NCBI RefSeq assembly: GCF_900188115.1
Contig: NZ_FZNW01000002.1
Span: 62,001 to 126,000 of the forward strand
Direction of reading: 5' to 3'
Length of the DNA stretch: 64,000 nt
Source: Haloechinothrix alba
GTDB lineage: Bacteria > Actinomycetota > Actinomycetes > Mycobacteriales > Pseudonocardiaceae
The number at the start of each line of letters is the position of its first letter. Within the stretch, counting starts at the first letter, position 1. A model generated the notes under the pieces. It ran no database searches. It saw only the letters and a program-made list of their open reading frames with translations, and was not told where the DNA came from. The position numbers and the translations under genes were made by a program. Below, in pieces: positions 54,914 through 64,000 of this stretch.

Positions 54914-55807
54914 TCATTCCTCTATCCCCGCGAACAGGTCGTCCTCGGGCAGCGTGCTGTCCACGAGGCTGCGGACCAGCTCGTACTCCTCAGTGGGCCA
55001 TACCTCGCGCTGCATGTCGAGGGGCACGGCGAACCACCGGCTGTTCGGGTCGATCTGCGTGGCATGCGCCTTCAGCGCCTCGTCCCGCACGTGGAAGTAG
55101 TCGGCGCAGTGCACCCGCGTGGTGACCCGCTCCATCACGTCGGCCTTGTCCGGGTCCCACTTGCCGAGCCACTCCCCGTACGGCGACTCCAGCCCGCGCG
55201 CAAGCAGGGCCTCGTGGAACGTGCTGATCTTGGCGCGGGAGAAACCGTGCGAGTAGTAGAGCTTGAGCGGCTGCCACGGCTCACCGGCGTCCGGGAACCG
55301 GCTCGGGTCGCCCGCCGCGTCGAACGCCGCCACGGAGATCTCATGGCACCGGATGTGGTCCGGGTGCGGGTAGCCGCCGTTCTCGTCATAGGTCACCAGC
55401 ACGTGCGGCCGGAACTCGCGAATCTCGCGGACCAGCGCCTCCGTCGATTCCTCGAGGGGGACCAGCGCGAAACACCCCTCCGGCAACGGCGGTAACGGCT
55501 CGCCCTCCGGCAGGCCCGAGTCGAGGAAGCCGAGCCAGCTGTGGCTGACCCCGAGGACCTTCGCAGCGGTGGCCATCTCCTCGCGGCGCACCTCGGTGAG
55601 GTTGGCGTTGACCTCGGGCCGGTCCATCGCCTTGTTCAACACACTGCCGGCCTCACCTCCGGTGCAGGTCACGACCCGCACCTCGTGCCCGTCGGCCACG
55701 TATCGAGCCATGGTCGCAGCGCCCTTGCTCGATTCGTCGTCCGGATGAGCGTGCACAGTCATCATGCGCAGCCTGCCAGCTCGACGCTCCCCGGTACTCT
55801 CGTCCAT
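54914..55807 (-). CDS. mca: Mycothiol S-conjugate amidase
   Basis: 297-residue zinc amidase that cleaves mycothiol conjugates of electrophiles to GlcN-Ins and a mercapturic acid, which is exported. It has LmbE-type AHPDDE at about 20-25 followed by SSKGAAT, and [14 protein letters not shown]. The second metal segment is [17 protein letters not shown], and a Mca-type [10 protein letters not shown] region follows, absent from MshB. ATG at 55807 is used; the frame is open 12 codons further. With mshB in this window the cell has both synthesis and detoxification arms. Synteny with Rv1082 supports the name. Confidence 0.92.
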   Translation of the reverse strand: MDESTGERRAGRLRMMTVHAHPDDESSKGAATMARYVADGHEVRVVTCTGGEAGSVLNKAMDRPEVNANLTEVRREEMATAAKVLGVSHSWLGFLDSGLPEGEPLPPLPEGCFALVPLEESTEALVREIREFRPHVLVTYDENGGYPHPDHIRCHEISVAAFDAAGDPSRFPDAGEPWQPLKLYYSHGFSRAKISTFHEALLARGLESPYGEWLGKWDPDKADVMERVTTRVHCADYFHVRDEALKAHATQIDPNSRWFAVPLDMQREVWPTEEYELVRSLVDSTLPEDDLFAGIEE

Positions 55808-55927
55808 GCTCCGCGACCCCTTCGTCCGAGTTCCCGCGACCAACCCTGTGTGCCCGGCGCACCGCGTACGCGGATACTGAACCTATTGTCCTCGAATCCA
55901 TGACAGTAACGTTCAGGAGGGTTGGTT

Positions 55928-56386
55928 GTGGGCCATGCCGGTTCGACTCCGCCCGAGGGTCTGCCCGAGGGGCGCTACGGGCCGACTCGCTCGGCCGGTA
56001 GCCGCCGGTGGAGGCGATGGCTGTTCACCGGCACCGCTGTCGTGACCGCCGGCGTGCTCGCGTTCGTGGGCTACACCAACCTCGGGTCCGCGCCGATCTC
56101 GGCCGAGCGGATCGGGTTCGCCGTCCAGTCCGACGACGCCATGGAGATCACCATCCGGGTGAGCAGGGACGAACCCGAACGGCCTGCGGTCTGCATCGTG
56201 CGCGTCCGGGACTCGGCAGGCTCGGAGAGCGGGCGCAAGGAGGTCTACGTCGCCCCGTCGGACGGGGATACCGTGCTCAGCGCCGTCATCCGGAGCGCCC
56301 GGCCACCGGTCACGGCTGACACGTTCGCGTGCTCCTACGACGTCCCGGGGTACCTGACCCCCTCCGGCGGCGGTACCACCGGTTGA
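55928..56386 (+). CDS. DUF4307 family membrane protein
   Basis: 152-residue protein with an N-terminal [11 protein letters not shown] motif typical of the family, a basic RRWRRW patch, one membrane segment at about 32-50 and an extracytoplasmic beta-rich domain ([46 protein letters not shown], two Cys). Function unknown. It is divergent from mca and precedes greA as in Rv1082-Rv1080c. AGGAGG at 55915-55920 gives GTG at 55928 the right spacing, so I prefer it to the TTG at 55922. Confidence 0.82.
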   Translation: MGHAGSTPPEGLPEGRYGPTRSAGSRRWRRWLFTGTAVVTAGVLAFVGYTNLGSAPISAERIGFAVQSDDAMEITIRVSRDEPERPAVCIVRVRDSAGSESGRKEVYVAPSDGDTVLSAVIRSARPPVTADTFACSYDVPGYLTPSGGGTTG

Positions 56387-56624
56387 GGCCGGACACCGGC
56401 GGCGCAGCCCGCTGCCTGGCACTGCGCTGCACGGAACCCACCTGAGCTGGGATTCACGTAGGCGGGGGACCGTTTCTCACGGGCGTCATCGTGCTCACCG
56501 TGATATTCTCGTCTATCGGCACGGTCCACGACGGGCCGTGTCTTTCGTTATATGTGTCGTTGGGAGGCAGCGGCACGGCCGGCGCGACACCCGCGTTGGT
56601 AGACGTACCGAGGAGATGGTGACC

Positions 56625-57113
56625 GTGAGCGACGCCAAGGTGACCTGGTTGACGCAGGATGCCTACGACAGGCTCAAGCGAGAACTCGATGAGCTGATCG
56701 ATAATCGCCCGGTCATCGCCGCGAAGATCAACGAGAGTCGCGAAGAGGGCGACCTCAGGGAGAACGGCGGTTACCACGCCGCGCGCGAGGAGCAGGGTCA
56801 GCAGGAGGCCCGCATCAGGTACCTCCAGGAGCTGCTCCGCAACGCCAAGGTCGGAGAAGCCCCGAAGAGCGACGGTCGCGCGGAACCGGGCATGGTCCTC
56901 ACCATCCGCTACGCAGGCGAGGACGAGGAAGAGCAGTTCCTCCTCGCCACGCGAGAAGAGGGTGCCCAGGACGACTACGAGGTGTACTCGCCGGAGTCCC
57001 CACTGGGCAAGGCCTTACTCGGCGCCACGGAAGGTGAAGAGCGTGAGTACGAGCTGCCGAACGGCAGCACGGAGAAGGTCACGTTGATCAAGGCGGTCCC
57101 GTACACGCGCTGA
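56625..57113 (+). CDS. greA: Transcription elongation factor GreA
   Basis: 162-residue factor that stimulates transcript cleavage by backtracked RNA polymerase. It has the N-terminal coiled coil ([49 protein letters not shown]), with the tip acidic residues D and E in EEGDLRENG, and the C-terminal FKBP-like domain (EREYELPNG). GTG at 56625 is nine bases after AGGAG and gives the family start; ATG at 56616 touches the ribosome site. It has a 238-bp upstream gap with its own promoter. Confidence 0.95.
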   Translation: MSDAKVTWLTQDAYDRLKRELDELIDNRPVIAAKINESREEGDLRENGGYHAAREEQGQQEARIRYLQELLRNAKVGEAPKSDGRAEPGMVLTIRYAGEDEEEQFLLATREEGAQDDYEVYSPESPLGKALLGATEGEEREYELPNGSTEKVTLIKAVPYTR

Positions 57114-57136
57114 GCCGGGCCGGCTGAGCACCACCC

Positions 57137-57181
57137 CTGCCGGCGTCGCGGGCGGAGAGACGGCGCTCGCGACGCCGGCAG
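57137..57181. terminator. Bidirectional terminator hairpin between greA and the Lrp gene
   Basis: Perfect 14-bp inverted repeat: CTGCCGGCGTCGCG at 57137-57150 and its complement at 57168-57181, with a 17-nt loop. It lies between two convergent stop codons. Confidence 0.75.
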
Positions 57182-57212
57182 ACGTGTGTCTGTCCGGGCC
57201 CGCGCCGGGGGC

Positions 57213-57689
57213 TCAACGCCGAGCGATGCGTTCGAGCAGCGGACGGATCCTCGGCGGGACCGGCGTGGAAAGCGCGATGGATGTCGATGTCCGCCGCACC
57301 CCGGCGACGTCGACGACCGTGTCGATCACCCGTTGCAGGTCGTCGTTGGACCGCGCGACCATCCGCACGAACAGGTCCCCCTGCCCGGTCGTGGCGTGCA
57401 CCTCGCATACCTCGTCGATCGCCGCGAGCGCGTCCGCGACGTGCTCGCGCTGCCCCTGCGCGATCTCGAGAACGGCGAACGCGGTGAGCGTGTAGCCGAG
57501 CGAGCCCGGCTCGATATCCGGGGGAAACCCGCGCACCACGCGCTGGGCGCTGAGCCGGTCCAGCCGTGCCTGCACGGTGCCACGCGCGACCCCCAGGCGG
57601 CGCGCGCACTCGAGCACGCCGAGGCGGGGCTCGTCGGCCAGCAGCAACAGGAGCCGCGCGTCCAGCGCGTCCAGCGATGACCCGTCCAC
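57213..57689 (-). CDS. Lrp/AsnC family transcriptional regulator
   Basis: 158-residue regulator. The N-terminal winged helix (LDALDARLLLLLADEPRLGVLECARRLGVARGTVQARLDRLSAQRVVRGFPP) and the RAM/ligand domain (FAVLEIAQGQREHVADALAAIDEVCEVHATTGQGDLFVRMVARSNDDLQRVIDTV) are complete. It is divergent from hppD with a symmetrical site between them, so it probably senses tyrosine, phenylalanine or a pathway intermediate and controls hppD. GTG at 57689 has AGGGAGAA. Confidence 0.92.
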   Translation of the reverse strand: MDGSSLDALDARLLLLLADEPRLGVLECARRLGVARGTVQARLDRLSAQRVVRGFPPDIEPGSLGYTLTAFAVLEIAQGQREHVADALAAIDEVCEVHATTGQGDLFVRMVARSNDDLQRVIDTVVDVAGVRRTSTSIALSTPVPPRIRPLLERIARR

Positions 57690-57720
57690 GACTTCTCCCT
57701 ATACACGTTGCTCAATATGA

Positions 57721-59160
<1,440 letters not shown>

Positions 59161-59201
59161 GCCATCGCACCCGGCACAGCCGGCCGGTGGCCGGCCGGGC
59201 A

Positions 59202-59234
59202 GCGGGCACGGGCACCGCGGTGCTCGTGCCCCGC
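59202..59234. terminator. Hairpin between convergent hppD and ilvA
   Basis: GCGGGCACGGGCACC is followed closely by GGTGCTCGTGCCCCGC, an imperfect G-C-rich inverted repeat between two converging genes. A smaller CCGGCC/GGCCGG repeat lies just before it. Confidence 0.5.
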
Positions 59235-59245
59235 CACCCCGCCGC

Positions 59246-60451
59246 TCAGGGAATGATGGTGTAGTCGGCCCGCTGCAGCTCGGCCGCCACCTCGGCGCAG
59301 TGCTCGGGACCCCTGGTCTCCAGGTTGAGCGACACCTCGACCTCCTCGAGCTCGAGCGCTCCCGCGGTACGGGAATGCTCCACGTCGAGCACGTTGGCCC
59401 CGAGCTCACCTACGCGCGTCAGCAGCACACCCAGGGACCCCGGCGTGTCGCGTACCCGCAGGCGCAGCGAGAGGTACCGGCCACCCGCGATCATGCCGTG
59501 CCGGATGATGCGCAGCAGCAGCAGTGGATCGACGTTTCCCCCGGAAAGCACGGCTACGATCGGCGGCTGGAAACGGTGCTCGTGTTCCAGCAGGGCTGCT
59601 ACCGCCGCCGCACCAGCCGGTTCGACGACGAGCTTGCGGCGCTCCAGGCACAGCAGGACGGCGCGGGAGAGCGACTCCTCGCTGACCGTGACGACCTCGT
59701 CGACCAGCGAGTCCACGTGGGACAGGCCGAGGGGTCCCGGCGTCCCCACCGCGATCCCGTCGGCGACGGTGTTCGTGCTTGCCAGCGAGACCGGCTGACC
59801 GGCCCGCAACGACGGTGGGAACGCTGCCGCGTTCGCCGCCTGCACGGCGACGACCCTGGCGTCCGGTTTACGTTCCCGCAGCGCCGCACCGATCCCGGAG
59901 ACGAGGCCGCCCCCGCCGGTCGCGACCAGCACGGTCGCAACGTCCGGCACCTGCTCCAACACCTCCAACCCGACCGTGCCCTGCCCGGCGATGATGTCGG
60001 GATGGTCGAAGGGGTGGATGAACACGGCCCCGGTCCGCTCGGAGAACTCGGTGGCCTCCCGGAGCGTCTCCTCGAGCTGGCCACCGTGCAGGTGCACGTC
60101 GGCGCCGTAGTCGCGGGTCGCGGCGAGTTTGGGCAGCGGCGCACGCTCCGGCATGAACACCGTCGAGCGGGTGCCGAGCAGCGATGCCGCCAGCGCCACC
60201 CCCTGGGCGTGGTTGCCGGCACTGGCCGCGACGACGCCATGCGCGCGCTGCTCCTCGCTGAGGTTGTGAATCCGCGTGTAGGCACCGCGGATCTTGAACG
60301 ACCCGGTCCGTTGCAGGTTCTCGCACTTCAGGTGCACATCCCCGCCATGCAGGCGCGCGAGGTCCATCGCGTGCTCCATGGGGGTGTATCGCACCACGTC
60401 CGCGAGGGTGTCACGGGCGGTGTCGATCTCGTCGATCGTGACTAGGCTCAT
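59246..60451 (-). CDS. ilvA: Threonine ammonia-lyase (PLP, with ACT domain)
   Basis: 401-residue fold-type-II PLP enzyme deaminating threonine to 2-oxobutanoate, the first step to isoleucine or a catabolic route. The PLP Lys is in RTGSFKIRGAY (about residue 53), with SAGNHAQGVA and the GGGGLVSG phosphate loop. A C-terminal ACT-like domain (from about 325: LRLRVRDTPGSLGVLLTRVGELGANVLDVEHSR) could bind an allosteric amino acid. Length and single ACT domain resemble the short TdcB/IlvA form found in actinobacteria. It converges on hppD. Confidence 0.93.
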   Translation of the reverse strand: MSLVTIDEIDTARDTLADVVRYTPMEHAMDLARLHGGDVHLKCENLQRTGSFKIRGAYTRIHNLSEEQRAHGVVAASAGNHAQGVALAASLLGTRSTVFMPERAPLPKLAATRDYGADVHLHGGQLEETLREATEFSERTGAVFIHPFDHPDIIAGQGTVGLEVLEQVPDVATVLVATGGGGLVSGIGAALRERKPDARVVAVQAANAAAFPPSLRAGQPVSLASTNTVADGIAVGTPGPLGLSHVDSLVDEVVTVSEESLSRAVLLCLERRKLVVEPAGAAAVAALLEHEHRFQPPIVAVLSGGNVDPLLLLRIIRHGMIAGGRYLSLRLRVRDTPGSLGVLLTRVGELGANVLDVEHSRTAGALELEEVEVSLNLETRGPEHCAEVAAELQRADYTIIP

Positions 60452-60562
60452 AACGCCTGATCATGCCACCCGCACCGCGCCACGGGACACGCCAGTCACA
60501 TCGCCCACCACGCCCAGGTACGCTGGGTGTCACACGTAACACGTACGTTCAGGAGCTTCGAC

Positions 60563-60811
60563 ATGGCACTGGGGCACGGGAGACTTCGCGAGGCGACCGC
60601 CCTCTTCGGCGCCGTCGGTTCGGCGGTCGCTCTCACCGGTGCCGCTTTCCTCACCGTTCAGCACGCCACCTGCGACGACCCCGGGATGTACGTCCGCTAC
60701 GACAGCCACGTCGAGCTGATCCGTGGTTGCGTCGACCCCGCGCAGGTCCCCGAGGCGCCGCGCCCCCAGCAGGAGGCAGGCGCCGTTCCGAGCGCGGAAC
60801 TGGGCGACTGA
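60563..60811 (+). CDS. Small single-span exported/membrane hypothetical protein
   Basis: 82-residue protein. A hydrophobic segment at about 9-30 (ATALFGAVGSAVALTGAAFLTV) could be an anchor or an uncleaved signal. The outside part has two Cys in ATCDDPG and RGCVDP, which could pair, and a Pro/Gln-rich tail. Family unknown. ATG at 60563 has AGGAG with seven-base spacing; an upstream ATG at 60527 has no ribosome site. It lies between divergent ilvA and the convergent metB. Confidence 0.65.
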   Translation: MALGHGRLREATALFGAVGSAVALTGAAFLTVQHATCDDPGMYVRYDSHVELIRGCVDPAQVPEAPRPQQEAGAVPSAELGD

Positions 60812-60902
60812 CCCCGGCACGCTCGGGCACGCCTGTTCCCGAGCCCCGCAGCCGATCCCGCAGCCGGCAGCGCGGCCCACCCTGTGGCCACCGGTTCCGG
60901 CC

Positions 60903-62060
60903 CTACTCCAGTGCTGCGCGCAGGTCGGCCACCAGGTCATCACCGTTCTCGATACCGACAGACAGCCGCAGCAGGTTCGACGGCACCTGGAGCAACGAGC
61001 CGGCGACGCTCGCGTGCGTCATCTGGCCCGGATGCTCGATCAGCGACTCGATGCCGCCCAGCGACTCGGCGAGCGTGAACAGCTGGGTCCGCGCGGCCGT
61101 CTCCAGCGCGTGTGGTTCGCCCCCGTCGAGCGTGAACGACACCATCCCGCCGAACCGCAGCATCTGCTTGGTCGCGCGATCGTGCCCGGGGTGATCCGGC
61201 AGGCCCGGGTAGTAGACCTGCGAGACCCGCGGATGATCCACCAGCTCCGCGGCGATCCGCTCGGCGTTGTCGCAGTGCCGTTCCATCCGTACCGCCAACG
61301 TCTTCATGCCGCGCATCGTCAACCAGCTGTCGAACGGCCCCGGAACGGCACCCGAGCAGTTGCGCAGGAAGAACAGCTGCTCGCGCAGCTCGTCGGAGTT
61401 GGTGACCACGGCCCCGCCGACCACGTCGGAGTGGCCGCCCAGGTACTTCGTGGTGGAGTGCACGACGACGTCGGCACCGAGATCCAGGGGTTGCTGCAGG
61501 TACGGTGTGGCGAAGGTGTTGTCCACGACCAGGCGTGCCCCACCGTCGTGCGCGAGTTGGGCCAGCGTGGCCAGGTCCGGGATTCCCAGCAGCGGGTTGC
61601 TCGGGGACTCGCACCAGACGAGCTTGGTCTCCGGCCGCATTGCCGCGCGCACCTCATCGGCGGAGGTGAGGTCGGCGACGCTGTACCGCACGCCCCAGCC
61701 CGTCAGGACCTTGTCGATGAGCCGGAACGTGCCACCATAGGCATCGTTGCCGAGCACCAGATGGTCCCCTGGCCGGAGCGCGGCGCGGATCACCGCGTCC
61801 GAGGCGGCCATCCCGGACGCGAACGCCAGGCCGTGCCGGGCACGTTCGAGCGCCGCGATCGCCTCCTCGGAGGCGCTGCGGGTGGGGTTGGCTGTCCGGG
61901 AGTACTCGTAGTCACCCTCGCGAGTACCACCGACACCGTCCTGCGCATACGTCGACGTCTGGTAGATCGGCGCGATCACGGCACCGGTACGTGGGTCGGG
62001 ATGCTGGCCCGCGTGGATCGCACGCGTCTCGAAGCCGTAGTGGAGGTCGTCGTGAGCCAT
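60903..62060 (-). CDS. metB: Cystathionine gamma-synthase
   Basis: 385-residue Cys/Met-metabolism PLP enzyme making cystathionine from O-acyl-homoserine and cysteine. The PLP Lys is in HSTTKYLGGHSD (about residue 205), with the phosphate site SGMAASDAVIRAALRPGDHLV, the DNTFATPYLQQP strand and the C-terminal SLGGIESLIEHPGQMTHA. Cystathionine gamma-lyase and O-acetylhomoserine sulfhydrylase are close relatives and cannot be fully excluded. Position between greA and a proline-rich protein fits Rv1079 (metB). ATG at 62060. Confidence 0.92.
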   Translation of the reverse strand: MAHDDLHYGFETRAIHAGQHPDPRTGAVIAPIYQTSTYAQDGVGGTREGDYEYSRTANPTRSASEEAIAALERARHGLAFASGMAASDAVIRAALRPGDHLVLGNDAYGGTFRLIDKVLTGWGVRYSVADLTSADEVRAAMRPETKLVWCESPSNPLLGIPDLATLAQLAHDGGARLVVDNTFATPYLQQPLDLGADVVVHSTTKYLGGHSDVVGGAVVTNSDELREQLFFLRNCSGAVPGPFDSWLTMRGMKTLAVRMERHCDNAERIAAELVDHPRVSQVYYPGLPDHPGHDRATKQMLRFGGMVSFTLDGGEPHALETAARTQLFTLAESLGGIESLIEHPGQMTHASVAGSLLQVPSNLLRLSVGIENGDDLVADLRAALE

Positions 62061-62146
62061 GCCGTCAGCCTACGACGTCACCATCAGCCGGGACGAAGTA
62101 CCGCGACATCACGACGAGGCCGTTCCGCTTTCCGGCCTCGACCGCG

Positions 62147-62893
62147 TCATTCCGGCCGCTGGAAGTACCCCTCCGGCGCCATCGGCTGCTGGGGCGGGTA
62201 CCCCGGCTGCTGCGGCGGATGCCCGGCGTAGGGCGGCGGAGCACCGTACGGGGGCACGTTCGCCGACACCGACCCCGTGCCCTGCTCGCACCACCGCCGG
62301 GTCGGGCGGACAAGCGCCAGGACCAGTGTCACGATCGCCGGCAACAGCACGAAGAACATCGCGATCCCACCGACGACCATGGCGGCGCCGAGCACGGACT
62401 CGGCCTCCTGGGCCGATGGCCCTGTCGACGAGCCCTGGCCTGCGAACTCCTCGACCATCGAGTCGAGCACGACCCACGTGAGGATGAAAGAGGCGATCGA
62501 GAACAGGATGACGAGCGCGCACCCGGAGGCGACCATCCAGCGTCCCGCGGCCTTCTTCATGAACAGCAGCACGGCGCCGCCGATCAGCAACCCGACGATC
62601 ACCAGCTGAACCGACCCGCCGATGAAGCCGGCGGTCTGCGTCCAGCCCGGAATCGCGGACTCCGCCCGCGCCCGCTCACCTGCCGTGAGTTCCGCGTCGA
62701 ACATCTCGACGGACATCGCGCTGAGCATGAAAGCCTGCACCGCGCCCCAGAGGGCGAACAACCCACAGAGACATGCCAGAACCCCTGCGGTGATCGCGGT
62801 GCCGCCGCTCGCGGGCGGTTCCGCATCGGTGTAGCCCGGATAGGCCGGCATCGCCGGGTACCCGCCCTGCGCCGGGTACTGCGGGTAGCTCAT
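62147..62893 (-). CDS. Four-span membrane protein with proline-rich C-tail (Pra-like)
   Basis: 248-residue protein. It starts with SYPQYPAQGGYPAMPAYPGY, a Pro/Tyr-rich segment, followed by membrane segments at about 32-55, 88-110, 117-140 and 167-192. A C-terminal tail rich in Pro, Gln and Tyr follows (PPQQPGYPPQQP). Such proteins are annotated as proline-rich antigens or DUF4190/DUF4064-like membrane proteins; position beside metB resembles Rv1078 (pra). ATG at 62893 is preceded by AGGGAG and is preferred over the longer open frame. Function unknown. Confidence 0.75.
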   Translation of the reverse strand: MSYPQYPAQGGYPAMPAYPGYTDAEPPASGGTAITAGVLACLCGLFALWGAVQAFMLSAMSVEMFDAELTAGERARAESAIPGWTQTAGFIGGSVQLVIVGLLIGGAVLLFMKKAAGRWMVASGCALVILFSIASFILTWVVLDSMVEEFAGQGSSTGPSAQEAESVLGAAMVVGGIAMFFVLLPAIVTLVLALVRPTRRWCEQGTGSVSANVPPYGAPPPYAGHPPQQPGYPPQQPMAPEGYFQRPE

Positions 62894-63133
62894 CCTCGCT
62901 CCCTGACACGAACCGCGCTCATCGGTGCGGCGCCGGGATGCCGGGCGGCATCCCGGACATCCCCAGACACAGCGTCCGCGCGGCCTCGACCCCCATCGAT
63001 CGGACACCTACACCCTAGCGGCAGGTTCCCCTGTGGACATCGCTTCCCACATACACGTGCCCCTGCCCCCCGAGCCGGAACCGGTCCGAAGGGCAGGGAC
63101 GAAACCCCCGAAGGGCCCGGGTGTGCCGTCTGC

Positions 63134-64000
63134 CTACTGCTGTGGCGGCCCGTAGCCGGGCGGCGGACCCTGCCCTTGCTGGCCGTACGGATCCTGCTGC
63201 GGCGGCTGACCGAACCCACCACTGGGCGGACCCTGCGGCGGCTGACCGAACCCACCACTGGGCGGACCCTGCGGCGGCTGACCGAACCCACCACTCGGCG
63301 GACCCTGTGCCTGCTGGCCGTACGGACCCTGCGGCGGCTGACCGAACCCACCACTCGGCGGACCCTGCGGCGGGAACTGGCCGAACGCGTTCTGCTGGGG
63401 TGGCTGGCCGAACGGGGCCGGGTACTGGCCGAACCCACCGGGCTGCTGTCCGGGATGGGCGAACGCACCTGCTCCTTGAGGACCTCCCGAACGTCCGTTG
63501 CCGAGCCCGAACAGGGGCGCGGTGGGCGGGATCATGCCGAGAACCCCGACCGCGAGTACGAGCACGCTCAGGGCGAGCGATGTGACGATCGTTCCGGGTA
63601 CGCCCCCTTCGACGTCCACATCGCTGGACGGGGTCAGGCCGATCCACAGCAGAATGACGAACAGCAGGACCAGTGCCCCGCCTGCAGTCGTGGCGATCGG
63701 AGCGATCCTTATCATCGCCGCGCCGAGCTTGCCGGCCAGCGCGATGAGTACACCACCCGCGATCGCGGCGAGCGCACCGATCATCATCATGACGAGGTAG
63801 AACCACAGCAGGCCCGGGGAGGCCAGGCCGAATTCGCTGAGGTCGAGCCGGTCGTGAGCGCTGGAGTAGCCGCCCATGTCGGCCATCTCGACGAAGGTCA
63901 AGATCAGGATGACCACGCCGAGCAGCGCGACCACACCTCCCGCGAGGAGACCGCCGATCGACATACCGGCACCGCCGGAGCGGCCGTAGCCGGGCTGCGG
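63134..64000 (-). CDS. Four-span membrane protein with a G-Q-P repeat tail (5' end outside window)
   Basis: Partial gene: the frame runs past the window edge, where it reads PQPGYGRSGGAG, so the real start is upstream and the N-terminus is probably proline-rich. Membrane segments lie at about 5-25, 53-75, 85-108 and 122-143 counted from the internal ATG at 63964. The tail is a low-complexity Gly/Gln/Pro/Phe region built from 12-residue units such as GPPSGGFGQPPQ. It has the same layout as the preceding gene and may be a paralogue. Function unknown. Confidence 0.72.
   Translation of the reverse strand, partial: PQPGYGRSGGAGMSIGGLLAGGVVALLGVVILILTFVEMADMGGYSSAHDRLDLSEFGLASPGLLWFYLVMMMIGALAAIAGGVLIALAGKLGAAMIRIAPIATTAGGALVLLFVILLWIGLTPSSDVDVEGGVPGTIVTSLALSVLVLAVGVLGMIPPTAPLFGLGNGRSGGPQGAGAFAHPGQQPGGFGQYPAPFGQPPQQNAFGQFPPQGPPSGGFGQPPQGPYGQQAQGPPSGGFGQPPQGPPSGGFGQPPQGPPSGGFGQPPQQDPYGQQGQGPPPGYGPPQQ
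63197..63364. repeat. 36-bp coding minisatellite
   Basis: Three tandem 36-bp units (63197-63232, 63233-63268, 63269-63304) and a fourth at 63329-63364 after a 24-bp spacer, nearly identical. Each encodes one 12-residue repeat on the minus strand. They are in frame and coding, not a CRISPR. Confidence 0.9.

Noticed and set aside
63197-63364. Regularly spaced 36-bp repeats resembling a CRISPR array
   Set aside because: The units are contiguous with no spacers and encode an in-frame 12-residue repeat of a membrane protein.

Overview
The window is very G+C-rich, densely coded actinobacterial chromosome. Mycothiol genes (mshB, mca), a WhiB2 regulator, an actinobacterial guaB1 and several blocks in the gene order I know from Mycobacterium tuberculosis point to the Mycobacteriales/Pseudonocardiales. 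A Pseudonocardiaceae-type genome is the likeliest fit, but this is inferred from gene content and order, not from a database match.

Layout. 1-6.4 kb: manB, DUF3499, a zincin-like protein, a large membrane glycosyltransferase and whiB2 (compare Rv3257c-Rv3260c). 6.7-10.9 kb: a site-2 protease, a three-gene mshB operon and an AbiEi/DUF559-type protein. 10.9-17.5 kb: a complete five-gene oligopeptide/dipeptide ABC importer operon. 17.8-21.2 kb: typA, a YciI protein, a Nudix hydrolase and pterin carbinolamine dehydratase. 21.4-24.4 kb: a small accessory island seated in the 3' end of ychF. 24.3-31.5 kb: ychF, an Ada-AlkA-Ogt alkylation-repair frame and sbcCD. 31.8-41.5 kb: rmuC, DUF6542, ispH, a lipid-droplet-type protein, xseAB, DUF4245, glpX, a secreted trypsin-like protease and fumC (compare Rv1098c-Rv1112). 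41.5-47.2 kb: guaB1, phoH2, a small secreted protein, uppS and hlyIII. 47.1-48.5 kb: a second, decayed island seated in the 3' end of hlyIII. 49-52 kb: a TetR-controlled acyl-CoA dehydrogenase/enoyl-CoA hydratase operon. 52.4-64 kb: DUF255, a small membrane protein, mca, DUF4307 and greA, then an Lrp/hppD pair, ilvA, metB and two proline-rich membrane proteins (compare Rv1078-Rv1086).

Most interesting points. (1) ychF has an abnormal C-terminus. Two displaced copies of the normal ychF tail lie about 2.9 kb away, beyond three cargo genes: an AbiV-type protein and a two-gene operon of a TIGR02391/Ymh protein and an unnamed 373-aa protein. The last two both carry an R-x4-H motif of the HEPN RNase type. 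This is a candidate anti-phage island that used the 3' end of ychF as its attachment site, apparently more than once. (2) A 38-bp direct repeat of the hlyIII 3' end flanks an integrase remnant and a VOC cargo gene. (3) Two families of intergenic palindromes occur. One has arms that covary, and it supplies the TGA stop codon of three unrelated genes at the same internal position.

How the genes work together. The window is mostly housekeeping: cell-envelope precursors (ManB, UppS, glycosyltransferase), mycothiol synthesis and use (MshB, Mca), DNA repair (XseAB, SbcCD, Ada-AlkA-Ogt), isoprenoids (IspH), central carbon (GlpX, FumC), purines (GuaB1) and amino acids (IlvA, MetB, HppD), with peptide import and two accessory islands inserted between conserved blocks.
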